Translations under genes and position numbers: made by a program
DNA from: Arthrobacter echini
GTDB taxonomy: Bacteria; Actinomycetota; Actinomycetes; Actinomycetales; Micrococcaceae
Assembly: GCF_008107445.1 (NCBI RefSeq)
Contig: NZ_VSLD01000001.1
Location: 806,001 to 870,000 of the forward strand
DNA: 64,000 nt
Reading direction: 5' to 3'
Notes under the pieces: generated by a model
Told to the model about the DNA's origin: nothing
Databases searched by the model: none
The model's input: the letters and a program-made list of their open reading frames with translations, nothing else
Shown here: positions 50,082 to 62,263 of the stretch, one piece after another
Layout of the letters: each line of letters opens with the position of its first letter
How positions within the stretch are numbered: position 1 is the first letter of the stretch

Positions 50082-51445
50082 ACGCCGCAACACTCCTCGC
50101 CGACCACCGCCGGTTCTTCGACACCGGCGCCACTCGTCCCGTCGAGTGGCGCCGGGGGCAGCTCGAGGCCTTCCTGCGCCTGCTCTCCGAAAAAGAGGAC
50201 GAGCTGACCGGCGCCCTCGAGGAGGATCTCGGCAAGAGCCGCACGGAGGGCTTCCTCTCCGAGGTGGCCGTGGTGCGGGCCGAACTGGACTTCGCCCTCA
50301 AGCACCTGGACTCCTGGATGGAACCCGAGAAGGTCTCCGTCCCGGGCGGGCTGCGCCCTGCGCGGGCCTGGACCCAGGCGAGGCCGCTCGGCGTCGTGCT
50401 GATCATCGGACCCTGGAACTACCCCATGCAGCTGGTCCTGGCCCCGCTCGTCGGCGCCCTTGCCGCGGGCAACGCCGCGGTGATCAAGCCCAGCGAGCTG
50501 GCTCCGGCCACGTCGACGGCGCTCGCGCGCCTGGTGCCGCTCTACCTCGACCGTTCGGCGGTGTCCGTCGTCGAGGGCGGGGTCGAGGTGAGCACCGACC
50601 TGCTGGCGCAGGCCTGGGACCACATCTTCTACACGGGGGGCGAGCGTGTGGGGAAGATCGTGATGAAGGCCGCGGCCGAGCACCTGACGCCCGTCACCCT
50701 CGAACTCGGCGGCAAGTCTCCCGCCGTCGTCCTGGACGGCGATCTGCGCACCATGGCCAGGCGCCTCGCGCACGGCAAGTTCATGAACGCCGCGCAGACC
50801 TGTGTGGCTCCCGACTACGTCCTGACGACGCCGGACCGGGCGCCCGCGCTCGCCGAGGCGCTGGCCGAGGCGGTGCGGGAGTTCTACGGCAGCGATCCCC
50901 GGGAGTCGGGCGACTACGGGCGGATCATCACGGACGACCACTTCGACCGGCTCGTGAAGCTGCTGCCCGACGGCAGGATCGTCTCCGGCGGCAGGCACGA
51001 GCGCGCCGAGCGGTACCTCGAGCCGACCATCCTGCGCGAGGTGGACCCGGGGTCGGCGCTCATGCAGGAGGAGATCTTCGGGCCGCTCCTGCCCATCCTC
51101 GAGGTGGTGGATCTCGACGCGGCCATCGAGTTCATCGCCGCGCGCCCGCACCCTCTGGCGGCGTACCTGTTCAGTGACAGCGGGGAGCACCTGACCGAAT
51201 TCACGCAGCGGGTCCAGGCCGGCGGACTGGCCCACAACGTGAGCACCATCCAGCTCGCGGTCCCGGGTCTGCCGTTCGGCGGCGTCGGCACGAGCGGGAT
51301 GGGCAGCTACCACGGGTACGAGTCCTTCCGGACGTTCAGCCACCGGCAGTCCGTGTTCTCCAAGCCCACCAGGATGGACACGCTCCGCCTCGCGTACCCG
51401 CCCTTCGGTCCGATCAAGCGGAAGCTGCTGCGCAAGCTCCTCTGA
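50078..51445 (+). CDS. Aldehyde dehydrogenase, class 3 (fatty aldehyde) type
   Basis: A 455-residue ALDH3-like enzyme, shorter than the usual 480-500. Motifs are GVVLIIGPWNYPMQLVLAPLVGALAAGNA, KPSELAPAT, FYTGGERVGKIVM, LELGGKSPAVV, FMNAAQTCVAPDYV (nucleophile Cys) and EEIFGPLLPIL. PFGGVGTSGMGSYHGYESFRTFSH is typical of ALDH3. The C-terminus ends in a basic, hydrophobic tail (PFGPIKRKLLRKLL) that could touch the membrane. Coupled to the SDR; likely substrates are long-chain aldehydes. Confidence 0.92.
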   Translation: MNAATLLADHRRFFDTGATRPVEWRRGQLEAFLRLLSEKEDELTGALEEDLGKSRTEGFLSEVAVVRAELDFALKHLDSWMEPEKVSVPGGLRPARAWTQARPLGVVLIIGPWNYPMQLVLAPLVGALAAGNAAVIKPSELAPATSTALARLVPLYLDRSAVSVVEGGVEVSTDLLAQAWDHIFYTGGERVGKIVMKAAAEHLTPVTLELGGKSPAVVLDGDLRTMARRLAHGKFMNAAQTCVAPDYVLTTPDRAPALAEALAEAVREFYGSDPRESGDYGRIITDDHFDRLVKLLPDGRIVSGGRHERAERYLEPTILREVDPGSALMQEEIFGPLLPILEVVDLDAAIEFIAARPHPLAAYLFSDSGEHLTEFTQRVQAGGLAHNVSTIQLAVPGLPFGGVGTSGMGSYHGYESFRTFSHRQSVFSKPTRMDTLRLAYPPFGPIKRKLLRKLL

Positions 51446-51465
51446 GGAGCGGGCGACGTCGCGCG

Positions 51466-53097
<1,632 letters not shown>

Positions 53098-53178
53098 GGC
53101 CCCAGCATGTCAAAGAACAGGTCCGATTACACCCGTAGGCCCGCTGCGTCTTCCCCCGAGCGCCCCGACCGCTCCGGC

Positions 53179-53206
53179 TTGCCGGGGCAATGATCGTCAG
53201 TAAGCT
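53179..53206 (+). promoter_or_regulatory. Promoter of the small acidic gene at 53256
   Basis: TTGCCG (53179-53184), 16-base spacer ending GATCGTCAG, then TAAGCT (53201-53206). The same spacer end and -10 occur before the gene at 60749 (60675-60702). Confidence 0.55.
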
Positions 53207-53255
53207 GAGGATCAGCCCCCGACCAGGGAGCGGACGCCGCACGGAAGGTACCGAG

Positions 53256-53420
53256 ATGAGCGAGAACCAGAGCGAGACCCCCGACAACGATCCCGGCGAG
53301 CAGGGCGCGGAGCAGGCCGGCGGGCTCGATGAGCAGACCGAGGGCGGCTACGGCGGACCGGACCCCGAGGAAGAGGTGGCCCCCGGCTTCGAGGCGGACA
53401 ACAAGGGTTCCGAAGCCTGA
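53256..53420 (+). CDS. Small acidic hypothetical protein
   Basis: 54 residues, strongly acidic and Gly/Glu/Asp-rich (SENQSETPDNDPGEQGAEQAG; GGPDPEEEVAPGFEADNKG), with no hydrophobic segment; probably disordered. I recognise no family. ATG 53256 follows GGAAGG. It has its own promoter, which nearly matches that of another small acidic gene at 60749, and is followed by strong tandem hairpins. Both facts support a real transcript. Its role may be stress-related, a guess from promoter sharing and composition. Confidence 0.65.
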   Translation: MSENQSETPDNDPGEQGAEQAGGLDEQTEGGYGGPDPEEEVAPGFEADNKGSEA

Positions 53421-53480
53421 TCCACCGCTTCACGACCCGGCCGCCGGGCAGGTGATCCCCGCCGCGGTACCCGCCGCGCT

Positions 53481-53539
53481 GAGGCCGGGGAGTCGCCCCC
53501 TCCCCGGCCTCGCTCCTCCCGGCAGGAACCCTGCCGGGA
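53481..53539. terminator. Two strong stem-loops between converging genes
   Basis: The first has 12-bp perfect arms (53481-53492 and 53500-53511) with a 7-base loop. The second has 10-bp perfect arms (53517-53526 and 53530-53539) with a 3-base loop. They serve the small acidic gene on the plus strand and the acyl-CoA ligase on the minus strand. Confidence 0.8.
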
Positions 53540-53551
53540 AGAGCGTCTCGA

Positions 53552-55075
53552 CTAGACCGCGATCTCGCGCTTGAGGATCTTGCCCGTGGGGCCCTTGGGC
53601 AAGGCGTCGACGATCACGACGCGGCGCGGGTACTTGTACGCGGCCACCCGGTCCTTGGCGAACGCGATGATCTCGTTCGAGAGGGCCTCGGCCGCGGTAT
53701 CGTCGGCGGGGGCATGCTCAGCCCTGAGGCCGATGACTGCCACGATCTCCTCGCCGTGCAGCTCGTCCGGCACACCGATGACGGCGGCCTCGGCCACGGC
53801 CGGGTGCTCGTAGAGCACTTCCTCCACCTCCCGCGGGTAGACGTTGTACCCGCCGCGCAGGATCACTTCCTTCTTGCGGTCGACGATGAAGATCAGACCG
53901 TCCTCGTCGAAGCGCGCCAGATCGCCCGTGCGGAACCAGCCGTCGGGGATCGCGGTCTTCGTGGCCTCCTCGTTCTCCCAGTAGCCCTTCATCACGCAGT
54001 GGCCGCGTACGGAGAGCTCGCCGACGTCGCCCTGGGGTACGTCGTTGCCCTCGCCGTCGAGCATGCGGACCTCCACGCCCTCCACGGGGGTTCCGATGGA
54101 GCCGGGCTTGCGCAGCTCCCCCACGCGGTTGAAGCTCACGATCGGGGAGGTCTCGGACAGGCCGTAGCCCTCGAGCAGATCGGCCTTGAACACCCGCTCG
54201 AACTCGTGCAGTACCTCGACGGGTAGTGCGGAACCGCCGGAGACGGCCACCCGGACGGAGGAGAGATCGGTGGAGGAGACGCTGGGGGTGCGCAGCATCG
54301 CCACGTACATGGTGGGCACGCCCTCGAAGATGGTCACGTGATCGCGCGCGATGATCTCCAGTGCCTTGCCCGGCTCGAACCGCGGCAGGAGGGTCACGGT
54401 GGCGCCGGTGAGGACGGAGGCGTTCAGGGCGCACGTCTGACCGAAGATGTGGAAGAAGGGCAGGCCCCCGAAGAGCACTTCGCCCTCCTTGATCCCCATC
54501 AGGTCCCGGGAGATCTCGGCATTCCGCGAAAGATTGGTGTGGGAGAGAGTGGCACCCTTCGGCCGACCGGTGGTCCCGGAGGTGAACAGCACCACGGCGG
54601 TGTCGTCGCCGTCGAGGTCCACGACCTCCGGTGCCGGCTCGGCCGCCGAGACGCGCTGCATGAAGGCGCCGCTGTCCACGGTCACCACGTCCACTCCGGA
54701 ATCGCTCTCCTCGGCGGAGGCCTCGGCGCCGGCGGTCGCCTCGGCGATGACGCCCTCCCAGGCGAAGACGAGCTTCGCGCCCGAGTTCGTCAGGTGGTAG
54801 GCCACCTCGCGGCCCTTCAGCAGGGGATTCAGGGGAACGACCACGGCCCCGGTCCGCAGCACGCCGTAGTAGACGAAGGCCATCTGCGGGATGTTCGGCA
54901 TCATCAGCGCTACGCGATCGCCCCGCTGGACACCGTACTCGCCGAGGATCGTCGCGACCTTCTGGCTGAGCTGCTCCAGCGCGCCGAAGGTGACCTCGAC
55001 GTCGTCGAGCTTGATGGCCACCGCGGAGGGGCTCCTCGTTGCGGTGGACACCAGGTTGTTGGCGAGGTTCGTCAC
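53552..55075 (-). CDS. Long-chain fatty-acid-CoA ligase (AMP-forming)
   Basis: A 507-residue ANL-superfamily enzyme. The P-loop is VVLFTSGTTGRPKGATLSH. GYGLSETSPIVSFN (adenine motif), DGWFRTGDLARFDEDG (ribose Asp), RKKEVILRGGYNVYPREVE (hinge) and LPKGPTGKILKREI (catalytic Lys) follow. It activates carboxylic acids, probably fatty acids, to CoA thioesters. GTG 55075 is preferred because GAAGGAGA sits 4 bases before it; ATG 55093 would place that site inside the gene. An acidic insertion (AEASAEESDSG) near 120-130 is unusual. Confidence 0.9.
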   Translation of the reverse strand: MTNLANNLVSTATRSPSAVAIKLDDVEVTFGALEQLSQKVATILGEYGVQRGDRVALMMPNIPQMAFVYYGVLRTGAVVVPLNPLLKGREVAYHLTNSGAKLVFAWEGVIAEATAGAEASAEESDSGVDVVTVDSGAFMQRVSAAEPAPEVVDLDGDDTAVVLFTSGTTGRPKGATLSHTNLSRNAEISRDLMGIKEGEVLFGGLPFFHIFGQTCALNASVLTGATVTLLPRFEPGKALEIIARDHVTIFEGVPTMYVAMLRTPSVSSTDLSSVRVAVSGGSALPVEVLHEFERVFKADLLEGYGLSETSPIVSFNRVGELRKPGSIGTPVEGVEVRMLDGEGNDVPQGDVGELSVRGHCVMKGYWENEEATKTAIPDGWFRTGDLARFDEDGLIFIVDRKKEVILRGGYNVYPREVEEVLYEHPAVAEAAVIGVPDELHGEEIVAVIGLRAEHAPADDTAAEALSNEIIAFAKDRVAAYKYPRRVVIVDALPKGPTGKILKREIAV

Positions 55076-55277
55076 TCGATCTCCTTCGATCATGCGTAGC
55101 GCGGCAGCGGCCGGTCACGATGTTACCGGTGGGTAGAAGTCTGTGGGATCACGGGCGGTCACGCAACAGGGCACATTGGCCTGGCCTGCTCAGTGGATAG
55201 GGGAGCCGTTCCGGTCCTGGTGGGCGGCGGGACAGGGCGACGTCGGTGCAGATCCGGGGTCTTCGAGGGAAGCCAGG

Positions 55278-56741
<1,464 letters not shown>

Positions 56742-56786
56742 TCGTTCCATGGTGCCGCCCGTCACCGGGCGAAGCAAGCGTGCCGG

Positions 56787-58181
56787 CTACCCGCGCACCG
56801 CCTCGAGCTGGGCGGTCAGGGCGAGCAGCTCCGCCTCCTCGCCCGGGCGGCCGATGAGCTGCACGCTCATCGAGAGCCCGTCGGGGAGGGTCAGGATGGG
56901 TACCGTCACGGCCGGGAGCCCGCAGACGTTGACCATCGAGGTGAATGGGGAGTACTGGCACTGGCGCACATAGTCCGTGTCGCCGTCGGCATCCGTGTAC
57001 CAGCCGATGGAGCGCGGCGTCATGGCGAGCGCCGGCGTCAGGATCATGTCGTACGCCGAGTACTGGCGGATGGTGTCGTGCTCGAAGGCGCGCAGGACGT
57101 CGATCGCACCTGCCAGCTCGGCCGCGCTCCGGCCGAGGGCGCGATGGCGGAGAACCCGTGTGAGGTCCGTCAGTCGGTGCTCCCGATCGGAGGGGATCGG
57201 CAGTGTGGCCAGTCCTGCGGTCCAGACGAGCTGGAACGCCTCGTGGTACCGGGAGTCGTAGGTCAGATCGGTGTCGACGACGTCGTGGCCCGCATTCTGC
57301 AGCAGCTGGATCCCGGAGCGCAGGGCGTCCACCGCGGCGCTGTCCAGGTCGATGTCCATCGCTGCGGAGAACGGGGACGCGGTGCTGACGCCGATCCGGA
57401 AGCGTCCCTCGGCACGCAGGGCGGCATCGGTGAAGGAACCCGGATGCCGTGAGGCCGCGCTCGTCGGCCGGTAGTTCGGCTCACGCACCAGGGCGTCGAG
57501 CAGCAGGCCCGCGTCCACCGCGGAGTGGGCGAGGGGCCCGGCGACGACGAACTGGCCCAGATCGGCCTGTCCCGACCCCGAGGGCACACGGCCGCGATTC
57601 GGTTTGAGCCCCACCAGCCCGGTCGCGGCCGCGGGAATGCGGACCGAGCCGCCGCCGTCGGTCCCGGGTGCGAACGGGAGCATCCCGGCGGCCACCGCGG
57701 CGGCGCTGCCTCCCGAGGAGCCGCCGGGGCTCCGGCGACGGTCGAGCGGATTGCGGGCCGGCGGCGCCAGGCGGTTCTCGCTGTAGGAGCTCAGACCGAA
57801 CTCGGGTACCTGCGTCTTGCCGAGACTGATGGCCCCGGCGCGGCGCAGCACAGCGGCGAGCGGGGCATCCTTCGGTGCGATGGTCGGATCGAGCGCCGCG
57901 GTCCCGAGGGTGGTCCGCACACCGGCGACGTCGGTGAGATCCTTGTGCGCCAGGGGCATGCCGTGCAGTGGACCCAGCTCCACCCCGGACGAGCGCAGCC
58001 GATCCGCGTGGTCGGCAGCGCGCAGGGCGTCGTCGTGCGTGATGGTGATGAACGAGCCCAGCTCCGGGTTCAGGGCGTCGATGCGGCGCAGGAAGTGCTC
58101 CGTCACCTCGCGGGCGCTGAGCGCCCCACGGGCCAGGGCGTCCTGGAGGGACAGTGCGGAGAGTTCGTGCGGATCGCTCAT
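56787..58181 (-). CDS. Amidase signature family enzyme
   Basis: A 464-residue amidase. The catalytic triad is Lys in PLAHKDLTD, cis-Ser in the Gly/Ser-rich [19 protein letters not shown] and nucleophile Ser in [22 protein letters not shown]. It hydrolyses amide bonds; substrate unknown, possibly aryl or aliphatic amides. It is not GatA: no gatB or gatC lies nearby and the C-terminal region differs. It is followed 45 bases later by the peptide transporter gene on the same strand, hinting at a scavenging role for both. Confidence 0.9.
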   Translation of the reverse strand: MSDPHELSALSLQDALARGALSAREVTEHFLRRIDALNPELGSFITITHDDALRAADHADRLRSSGVELGPLHGMPLAHKDLTDVAGVRTTLGTAALDPTIAPKDAPLAAVLRRAGAISLGKTQVPEFGLSSYSENRLAPPARNPLDRRRSPGGSSGGSAAAVAAGMLPFAPGTDGGGSVRIPAAATGLVGLKPNRGRVPSGSGQADLGQFVVAGPLAHSAVDAGLLLDALVREPNYRPTSAASRHPGSFTDAALRAEGRFRIGVSTASPFSAAMDIDLDSAAVDALRSGIQLLQNAGHDVVDTDLTYDSRYHEAFQLVWTAGLATLPIPSDREHRLTDLTRVLRHRALGRSAAELAGAIDVLRAFEHDTIRQYSAYDMILTPALAMTPRSIGWYTDADGDTDYVRQCQYSPFTSMVNVCGLPAVTVPILTLPDGLSMSVQLIGRPGEEAELLALTAQLEAVRG

Positions 58182-58345
58182 GGGGCTCCAGTGGGAGGCG
58201 GGCAGTCACGGGACCCGCCGTGCCACGGGCCCTGCGGGAGACAAGCACCACTATAGGAGCCAGCGGGTCAGGGGAGGCGCCGGGCGGGGTCGGGGCACCA
58301 CGGCGCGTCTGGCGGCACCCCGGCGGGTCGTGAAAAGGTGGGTCC

Positions 58346-58672
58346 ATGAGTGAACTCCAGAATGTACCGGTGACCGCTGTTCCGAAGGATGCCCGCATCC
58401 TCGACGTCCGAGAGGACTACGAGTGGGAGGCCGGGCACATCGACGGCGCCCTGCACATCCCGCTGGACGACCTCCCCGCGCGAGTGGATGAACTCGATCC
58501 TGACGAGGACCTCCATGTGATCTGCCGTTCGGGCGGGCGCTCGCAGCGGGCAGCGGAGTGGCTCGAGGGCAACGGCTACACCGCCATCAATGTTACGGGC
58601 GGCATGGGTTCGTGGCTCGAGGAGGGCAAGCCGATGGTGTCCGAGGGGGACAACGAGCCGACCGTCCTGTGA
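58346..58672 (+). CDS. Single-domain rhodanese
   Basis: A 108-residue rhodanese-like sulfurtransferase. ILDVREDYEWEAGHIDGALHIPL forms the first half and the active loop is CRSGGR (C60 to R65), followed by WLEGNGYTAINVTGGMGSW. C60 would carry the persulfide. AAAGGTGG precedes ATG 58346. The stop overlaps pheA in GTGA, so the two are coupled although no pathway link is known. Possible donor of sulfur to thiols or cyanide. Confidence 0.92.
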   Translation: MSELQNVPVTAVPKDARILDVREDYEWEAGHIDGALHIPLDDLPARVDELDPDEDLHVICRSGGRSQRAAEWLEGNGYTAINVTGGMGSWLEEGKPMVSEGDNEPTVL

Positions 58673-59634
58673 CCGGCAGCACCTCCTACGCCTACCTGGG
58701 CCCCGAGGGCACCTTCACCGAGACGGCCCTGCTCCAGGTGCCCGGGGCCGACGCCGCGCGCCGCGTCCCGGCATCGACCGTGGGTTCCGCGCTCGACGCC
58801 GTCCGGTCCGGAGCCGTCGATGCCGCCATGGTGCCCATCGAGAACTCGGTGGAGGGCGGTGTGAGTGCCACCCTCGATGCCATCGCCGTCGGTGATCCGC
58901 TGCGGATCGTCCGTGAGGAACTCGTGCCGATCACCTTCGTCCTGGTGGCCAGGGCGGGTACCGCCCTGGCGGATGTCCGCCGCATCGCGACCCATGGCCA
59001 TGCCTGGGCCCAGTGCCGGGCCTGGGCGGACAAGCATGTACGCGACGCGGAATACATTCCGTCGACGTCGACCGCCGCCGCGGCCGCAGGCCTCGCCGAC
59101 GGGGAGGACTCCTTCGACGCCGCCATCTGCTCGCCGCTGCTGGCCGACCGGCTGGGTCTGACCGTCCTGGCGGAGGACATCGGCGACGTCTCCGACGCCG
59201 TCACCCGCTTCGTCCTCGTGGGCGGACCGGATGCCCTGACACCGCGCACGGGAGCCGACAAGACCACCCTCGTGATCCCCCTGCCGGTGGACCACCCGGG
59301 TGCCCTCATGCAGATCCTCGATCAGTTCGCGGCCCGCGGGGTGAATCTCAGCCGGATCGAATCCCGGCCCACCGGGCAGTTCCTCGGCGACTACTTCTTC
59401 AGCGTGGACGCCGACGGCCACATCGAGGACGCGAGGGTGGCGGACGCCCTCAAGGGGCTGCACCGGATCAGTCCGGGCCTGCGCTTCCTCGGGTCCTACG
59501 CCCGCGCCGACCGCCGCTCGTCCCCGATCGGGCGCCATACCTCCGACGCCGCTTTCGACGCGGCCGGAGCCTGGCTCGGCGGGATCCTCCGGGGCGCCGG
59601 AACCGGCCGGTCGGAGGGCACGCAAGCACAGTAG
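58669..59634 (+). CDS. pheA: Prephenate dehydratase
   Basis: A 321-residue stand-alone prephenate dehydratase: prephenate to phenylpyruvate in phenylalanine synthesis. The N-terminal part is YAYLGPEGTFTETALLQV and VPIENSVEGGVSATLDAI. The catalytic DAVTRFVLVG (TRF) follows. The ACT domain has HPGALMQILDQFAARGVNLSRIESRPT, whose ESRP residues sense phenylalanine. No chorismate mutase domain is present. The GTG start is fixed by the overlap with the rhodanese stop. A C-terminal tail of about 40 residues is low complexity. Confidence 0.94.
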   Translation: MTGSTSYAYLGPEGTFTETALLQVPGADAARRVPASTVGSALDAVRSGAVDAAMVPIENSVEGGVSATLDAIAVGDPLRIVREELVPITFVLVARAGTALADVRRIATHGHAWAQCRAWADKHVRDAEYIPSTSTAAAAAGLADGEDSFDAAICSPLLADRLGLTVLAEDIGDVSDAVTRFVLVGGPDALTPRTGADKTTLVIPLPVDHPGALMQILDQFAARGVNLSRIESRPTGQFLGDYFFSVDADGHIEDARVADALKGLHRISPGLRFLGSYARADRRSSPIGRHTSDAAFDAAGAWLGGILRGAGTGRSEGTQAQ

Positions 59635-59678
59635 GCTTACGATCGACCACCACCCCGACCCGGAAGGCCGGTTCCCCG

Positions 59679-60653
59679 ATGGCTCGATTGCGCCGGAGCA
59701 ACACGCGTAGGCCCGGGGTCACCCGTCGCCGCCACGGCAAGGGCTTCAGCTATCGCGCTCCGGACGGAAGTCTCCTCCAGGACAAGGACGAGATCGAGCG
59801 CATCAAGGACCTCGTGATCCCACCTGCGTGGCGGGAGGTCTGGATAGCCCCGTACCCGAACGGGCACGTCCAGGCGATCGGCAAGGACGAGGCGGGCCGG
59901 CGGCAGTATCTGTACCACCCGTCCTGGCGTGAGCAGAAGGACCGCGAGAAGTTCGACCGCGCCCTCGATTTCGGAGCCAAACTGACCAGCGCCCGCCGCG
60001 TCATCACGCAGCACCTGCGCAGCGACGGCGTGGGCCGTGAGCGGGCCTTCGCGGCGGCCCTGAGAATCGTCGACTCCGGTGCCCTGAGGATCGGTTCGGC
60101 GCAGTATGCGGAGACCAACGGCTCCTTCGGCGTGACCACACTGCTCGTGGAGCACTGCACGGTCGAGGCGGACGTAATCACCTTCGACTTCCCGGGCAAG
60201 AGCGGCCAGCACTGGGACACGCGCCTGGAGGACGACGATCTGGCGACGGCGTTGCGCCCCATGCTCGAGCGCGAGGGCGCCGACACCGTGCTCGCGTGGC
60301 AGTCGGAGGACGGGTCCTGGCACCATGTGGACGGCTCACAGCTCAACGAGTTCCTGCGCCAGGTCACGGGCGGACCCTTCACGGCGAAGGATTTCCGGAC
60401 CTGGCAGGCCACGGTCGTCGCCGCCATGGCCCTCGCCAAGGAGGATCTGAAGGCCACCAGCCGCACCGCGCGCCAGAAGGCCGTGTCCAGCACCATGCGG
60501 GCCGTCGCCGACCATCTCGGGAACACGCCCACCGTGGCCAGGAGCTCCTATGTGGACCCACGCCTCGTGGACCGCTTCATGAGCGGGGAGGTCATCCCGA
60601 TCGCCACGTACTCGGCCTCGGAGAAAGCGGTGCAGGAACTCCTGCGTGACTGA
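59679..60653 (+). CDS. Poxvirus-type DNA topoisomerase IB
   Basis: A 324-residue type IB topoisomerase. The N-terminal domain opens TRRRHGKGFSYRAPDGSLLQDKDEIERIKDLVIPPAWREVWIAP. The catalytic pentad is spread over LRIGSAQYAETNGSFGVTTL (Arg), LRQVTGGPFTAKDFRTW (Lys/Arg/His region) and the tyrosine Y291 in ARSSYVDPRLVD. It relaxes supercoils by 3'-phosphotyrosyl cleavage. ATG 59679 follows GGAAGG; a TAGGCT -10 box lies at 59632-59637 inside the end of pheA. Confidence 0.94.
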   Translation: MARLRRSNTRRPGVTRRRHGKGFSYRAPDGSLLQDKDEIERIKDLVIPPAWREVWIAPYPNGHVQAIGKDEAGRRQYLYHPSWREQKDREKFDRALDFGAKLTSARRVITQHLRSDGVGRERAFAAALRIVDSGALRIGSAQYAETNGSFGVTTLLVEHCTVEADVITFDFPGKSGQHWDTRLEDDDLATALRPMLEREGADTVLAWQSEDGSWHHVDGSQLNEFLRQVTGGPFTAKDFRTWQATVVAAMALAKEDLKATSRTARQKAVSSTMRAVADHLGNTPTVARSSYVDPRLVDRFMSGEVIPIATYSASEKAVQELLRD

Positions 60654-60674
60654 GCGATGGACCGGCGCCCGCCT

Positions 60675-60702
60675 TTGTCGCCGCCCCGATCGTCAGTACG
60701 CT
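60675..60702 (+). promoter_or_regulatory. Promoter of the small acidic gene at 60749
   Basis: TTGTCG (60675-60680), 16-base spacer ending GATCGTCAG, then TACGCT (60697-60702). 14 of the 15 bases from GATCGTCAG through the -10 match the promoter at 53192-53206. Confidence 0.55.
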
Positions 60703-60748
60703 TGGCATGGGCGCTCACGCAGCGCATCCTCCGATGAAAGGCAGCATG

Positions 60749-61063
60749 ATGACCGAGAACAGTCATGACGGACACATTGTGAACCCCGACGCGGGCCGCG
60801 CCTCCACGTCGGACCCCAACCGTCCAGGCGACGCCGGCGACCAGGGCAACGACCTGCGCTTCGCGGAGGAGCAGCAGCTCATCAGCGAGCAGGCCGATCC
60901 GGTGGACGACCAGGGCGACTACACCAGCGCCGAACCCCAGGGCCGCTCCGGTGGCTACACCTCCGCCCAGGACCCCGCCGAGGAGGGCGCGTACACCGAC
61001 AAGGACGCGCCGCTCGTCGACGAGCCCGAGGGACAGGGCGAGTACACGGACAGCGAGGGCTAG
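60749..61063 (+). CDS. Acidic hypothetical protein with YT(S/D) repeats
   Basis: 104 residues, hydrophilic and acidic, probably disordered. The second half has four spaced repeats of Gly-x-Tyr-Thr-Ser/Asp ([32 protein letters not shown]). No family is recognised. ATG 60749 lies 7 bases after GAAAGG; ATG 60746 is also possible. It shares a promoter pattern with the acidic protein at 53256, so the two may be co-regulated. The end overlaps the converging lipid kinase gene by 4 bases. Confidence 0.7.
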   Translation: MTENSHDGHIVNPDAGRASTSDPNRPGDAGDQGNDLRFAEEQQLISEQADPVDDQGDYTSAEPQGRSGGYTSAQDPAEEGAYTDKDAPLVDEPEGQGEYTDSEG

Positions 61064-62196
61064 GACCGGCGCAGCAATCCTCGCCGGTCCTGCCGCGACA
61101 CGCGTCGCGCCTGCACGGCGGTGGACCCCGATGGTCCGGGAGCCGGTGACGGCACCCGGACCATCAGTGCGTCCGGATCGACCCGGGACGTCAGCGAGGT
61201 GGCGAATCCGGACGGATCGCCGTCGAGCTGCGTGGCGATCGGCTCCGCCGACCACACGGTGATCTCCCGCACGCGGTAGTAGCTGATCACCGGGATGCCG
61301 CCGCGATGACGCAGGAGGATCTTCGCGGCCATCCACGTCCAGCCGAGCAGGCTGCGGGGGCTGAGCACCACCACGTCCAGGTAGCCGTCGTCGATCACGG
61401 CGTCGGGCACGAAGTCCACTCCCGCCGGGAGCTTGCCGCAGTTGGCCACGAGCAGGCTCCGCACCTTGCGGGTCTGTGGGGGCCGGCCGTCGAGGCTGAT
61501 CGAGATGCGTCGACGTCGGCCCGGCAGGTGCCGCACACCGGCCTCACTGTAGGCGAGCCACCCGAATTTCTCCTTGAGGTCCTGCCTCGCCTCGGTGACA
61601 ACTGTCGCATCGAATCCGGCGCCGCCCATGACGAGGAAGAGATGCTCGGAGCTGGACTGCGTACGGTCGTTGCGGATCGTGGTCAGACCCAGGTCGATGC
61701 GCCGCTCGTAGCCGTGGAGCGCCAGTTCGAGGCAGCCGGCTATGTCGTTGTACGGCAGTCCCAGATTCCGTACCAGCAGATTGCCCGTACCCAGCGGGAG
61801 CAGGCCGAGGGCGGCGGGGCTGTGCGCCAGGGCCCGCGCCACGGCCCGCACCGTCCCGTCGCCGCCCGCAGCGAGCACGACGTCGGCCCCCGCGTCCAGC
61901 GCGTGCTCGGCCTGGCCTGTGCCGGGATCCCCGATCGTGGTCTCGAGGATCAGCGGAGGCTCCCAGCCCGCCGCGGCGCAGGCGTCCACCACGAGTCGGC
62001 GCGTGGTGTCGGCCTGCAGCTTGGACGGATTCACGATCAGGGCCACGCGGGTGGGGCCCTCCGCGACCGGCATCGGCCGGTTCACGGACGCTGTGGCTTC
62101 GCGGGTCTGCCGGAGTCGTCTCACGGACCAGTACGACCGGAGGGATGCTGCGGCCGCGGAGGCGGCGGCCGTTCCGGCAAGCAGTTTACGGCCCAT
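61060..62196 (-). CDS. Diacylglycerol/sphingosine-type lipid kinase
   Basis: A 378-residue DAGK-catalytic-domain protein. The N-terminus ([21 protein letters not shown]) is a weak membrane-associating helix. Domain motifs are [17 protein letters not shown], the nucleotide loop [34 protein letters not shown] and, in the second domain, [13 protein letters not shown] and QLDGDPSG. It phosphorylates diacylglycerol or a similar lipid with ATP. The fold is clear; the lipid is not. Confidence 0.9.
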   Translation of the reverse strand: MGRKLLAGTAAASAAAASLRSYWSVRRLRQTREATASVNRPMPVAEGPTRVALIVNPSKLQADTTRRLVVDACAAAGWEPPLILETTIGDPGTGQAEHALDAGADVVLAAGGDGTVRAVARALAHSPAALGLLPLGTGNLLVRNLGLPYNDIAGCLELALHGYERRIDLGLTTIRNDRTQSSSEHLFLVMGGAGFDATVVTEARQDLKEKFGWLAYSEAGVRHLPGRRRRISISLDGRPPQTRKVRSLLVANCGKLPAGVDFVPDAVIDDGYLDVVVLSPRSLLGWTWMAAKILLRHRGGIPVISYYRVREITVWSAEPIATQLDGDPSGFATSLTSRVDPDALMVRVPSPAPGPSGSTAVQARRVSRQDRRGLLRRS

Positions 62197-62250
62197 GGTC
62201 TTCCACCCTAGCGGCAGTACCGCCGCGGCCGCCGGTCCCGGCGCATTCGG

Positions 62251-62256
62251 TAGGCT
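62251..62256 (+). promoter_or_regulatory. -10 box for a leaderless serS transcript
   Basis: TAGGCT ends 7 bases before GTG 62264, with no ribosome site between. Same sequence and nearly the same spacing as at 12848. Confidence 0.5.
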
Positions 62257-62263
62257 TCATGGT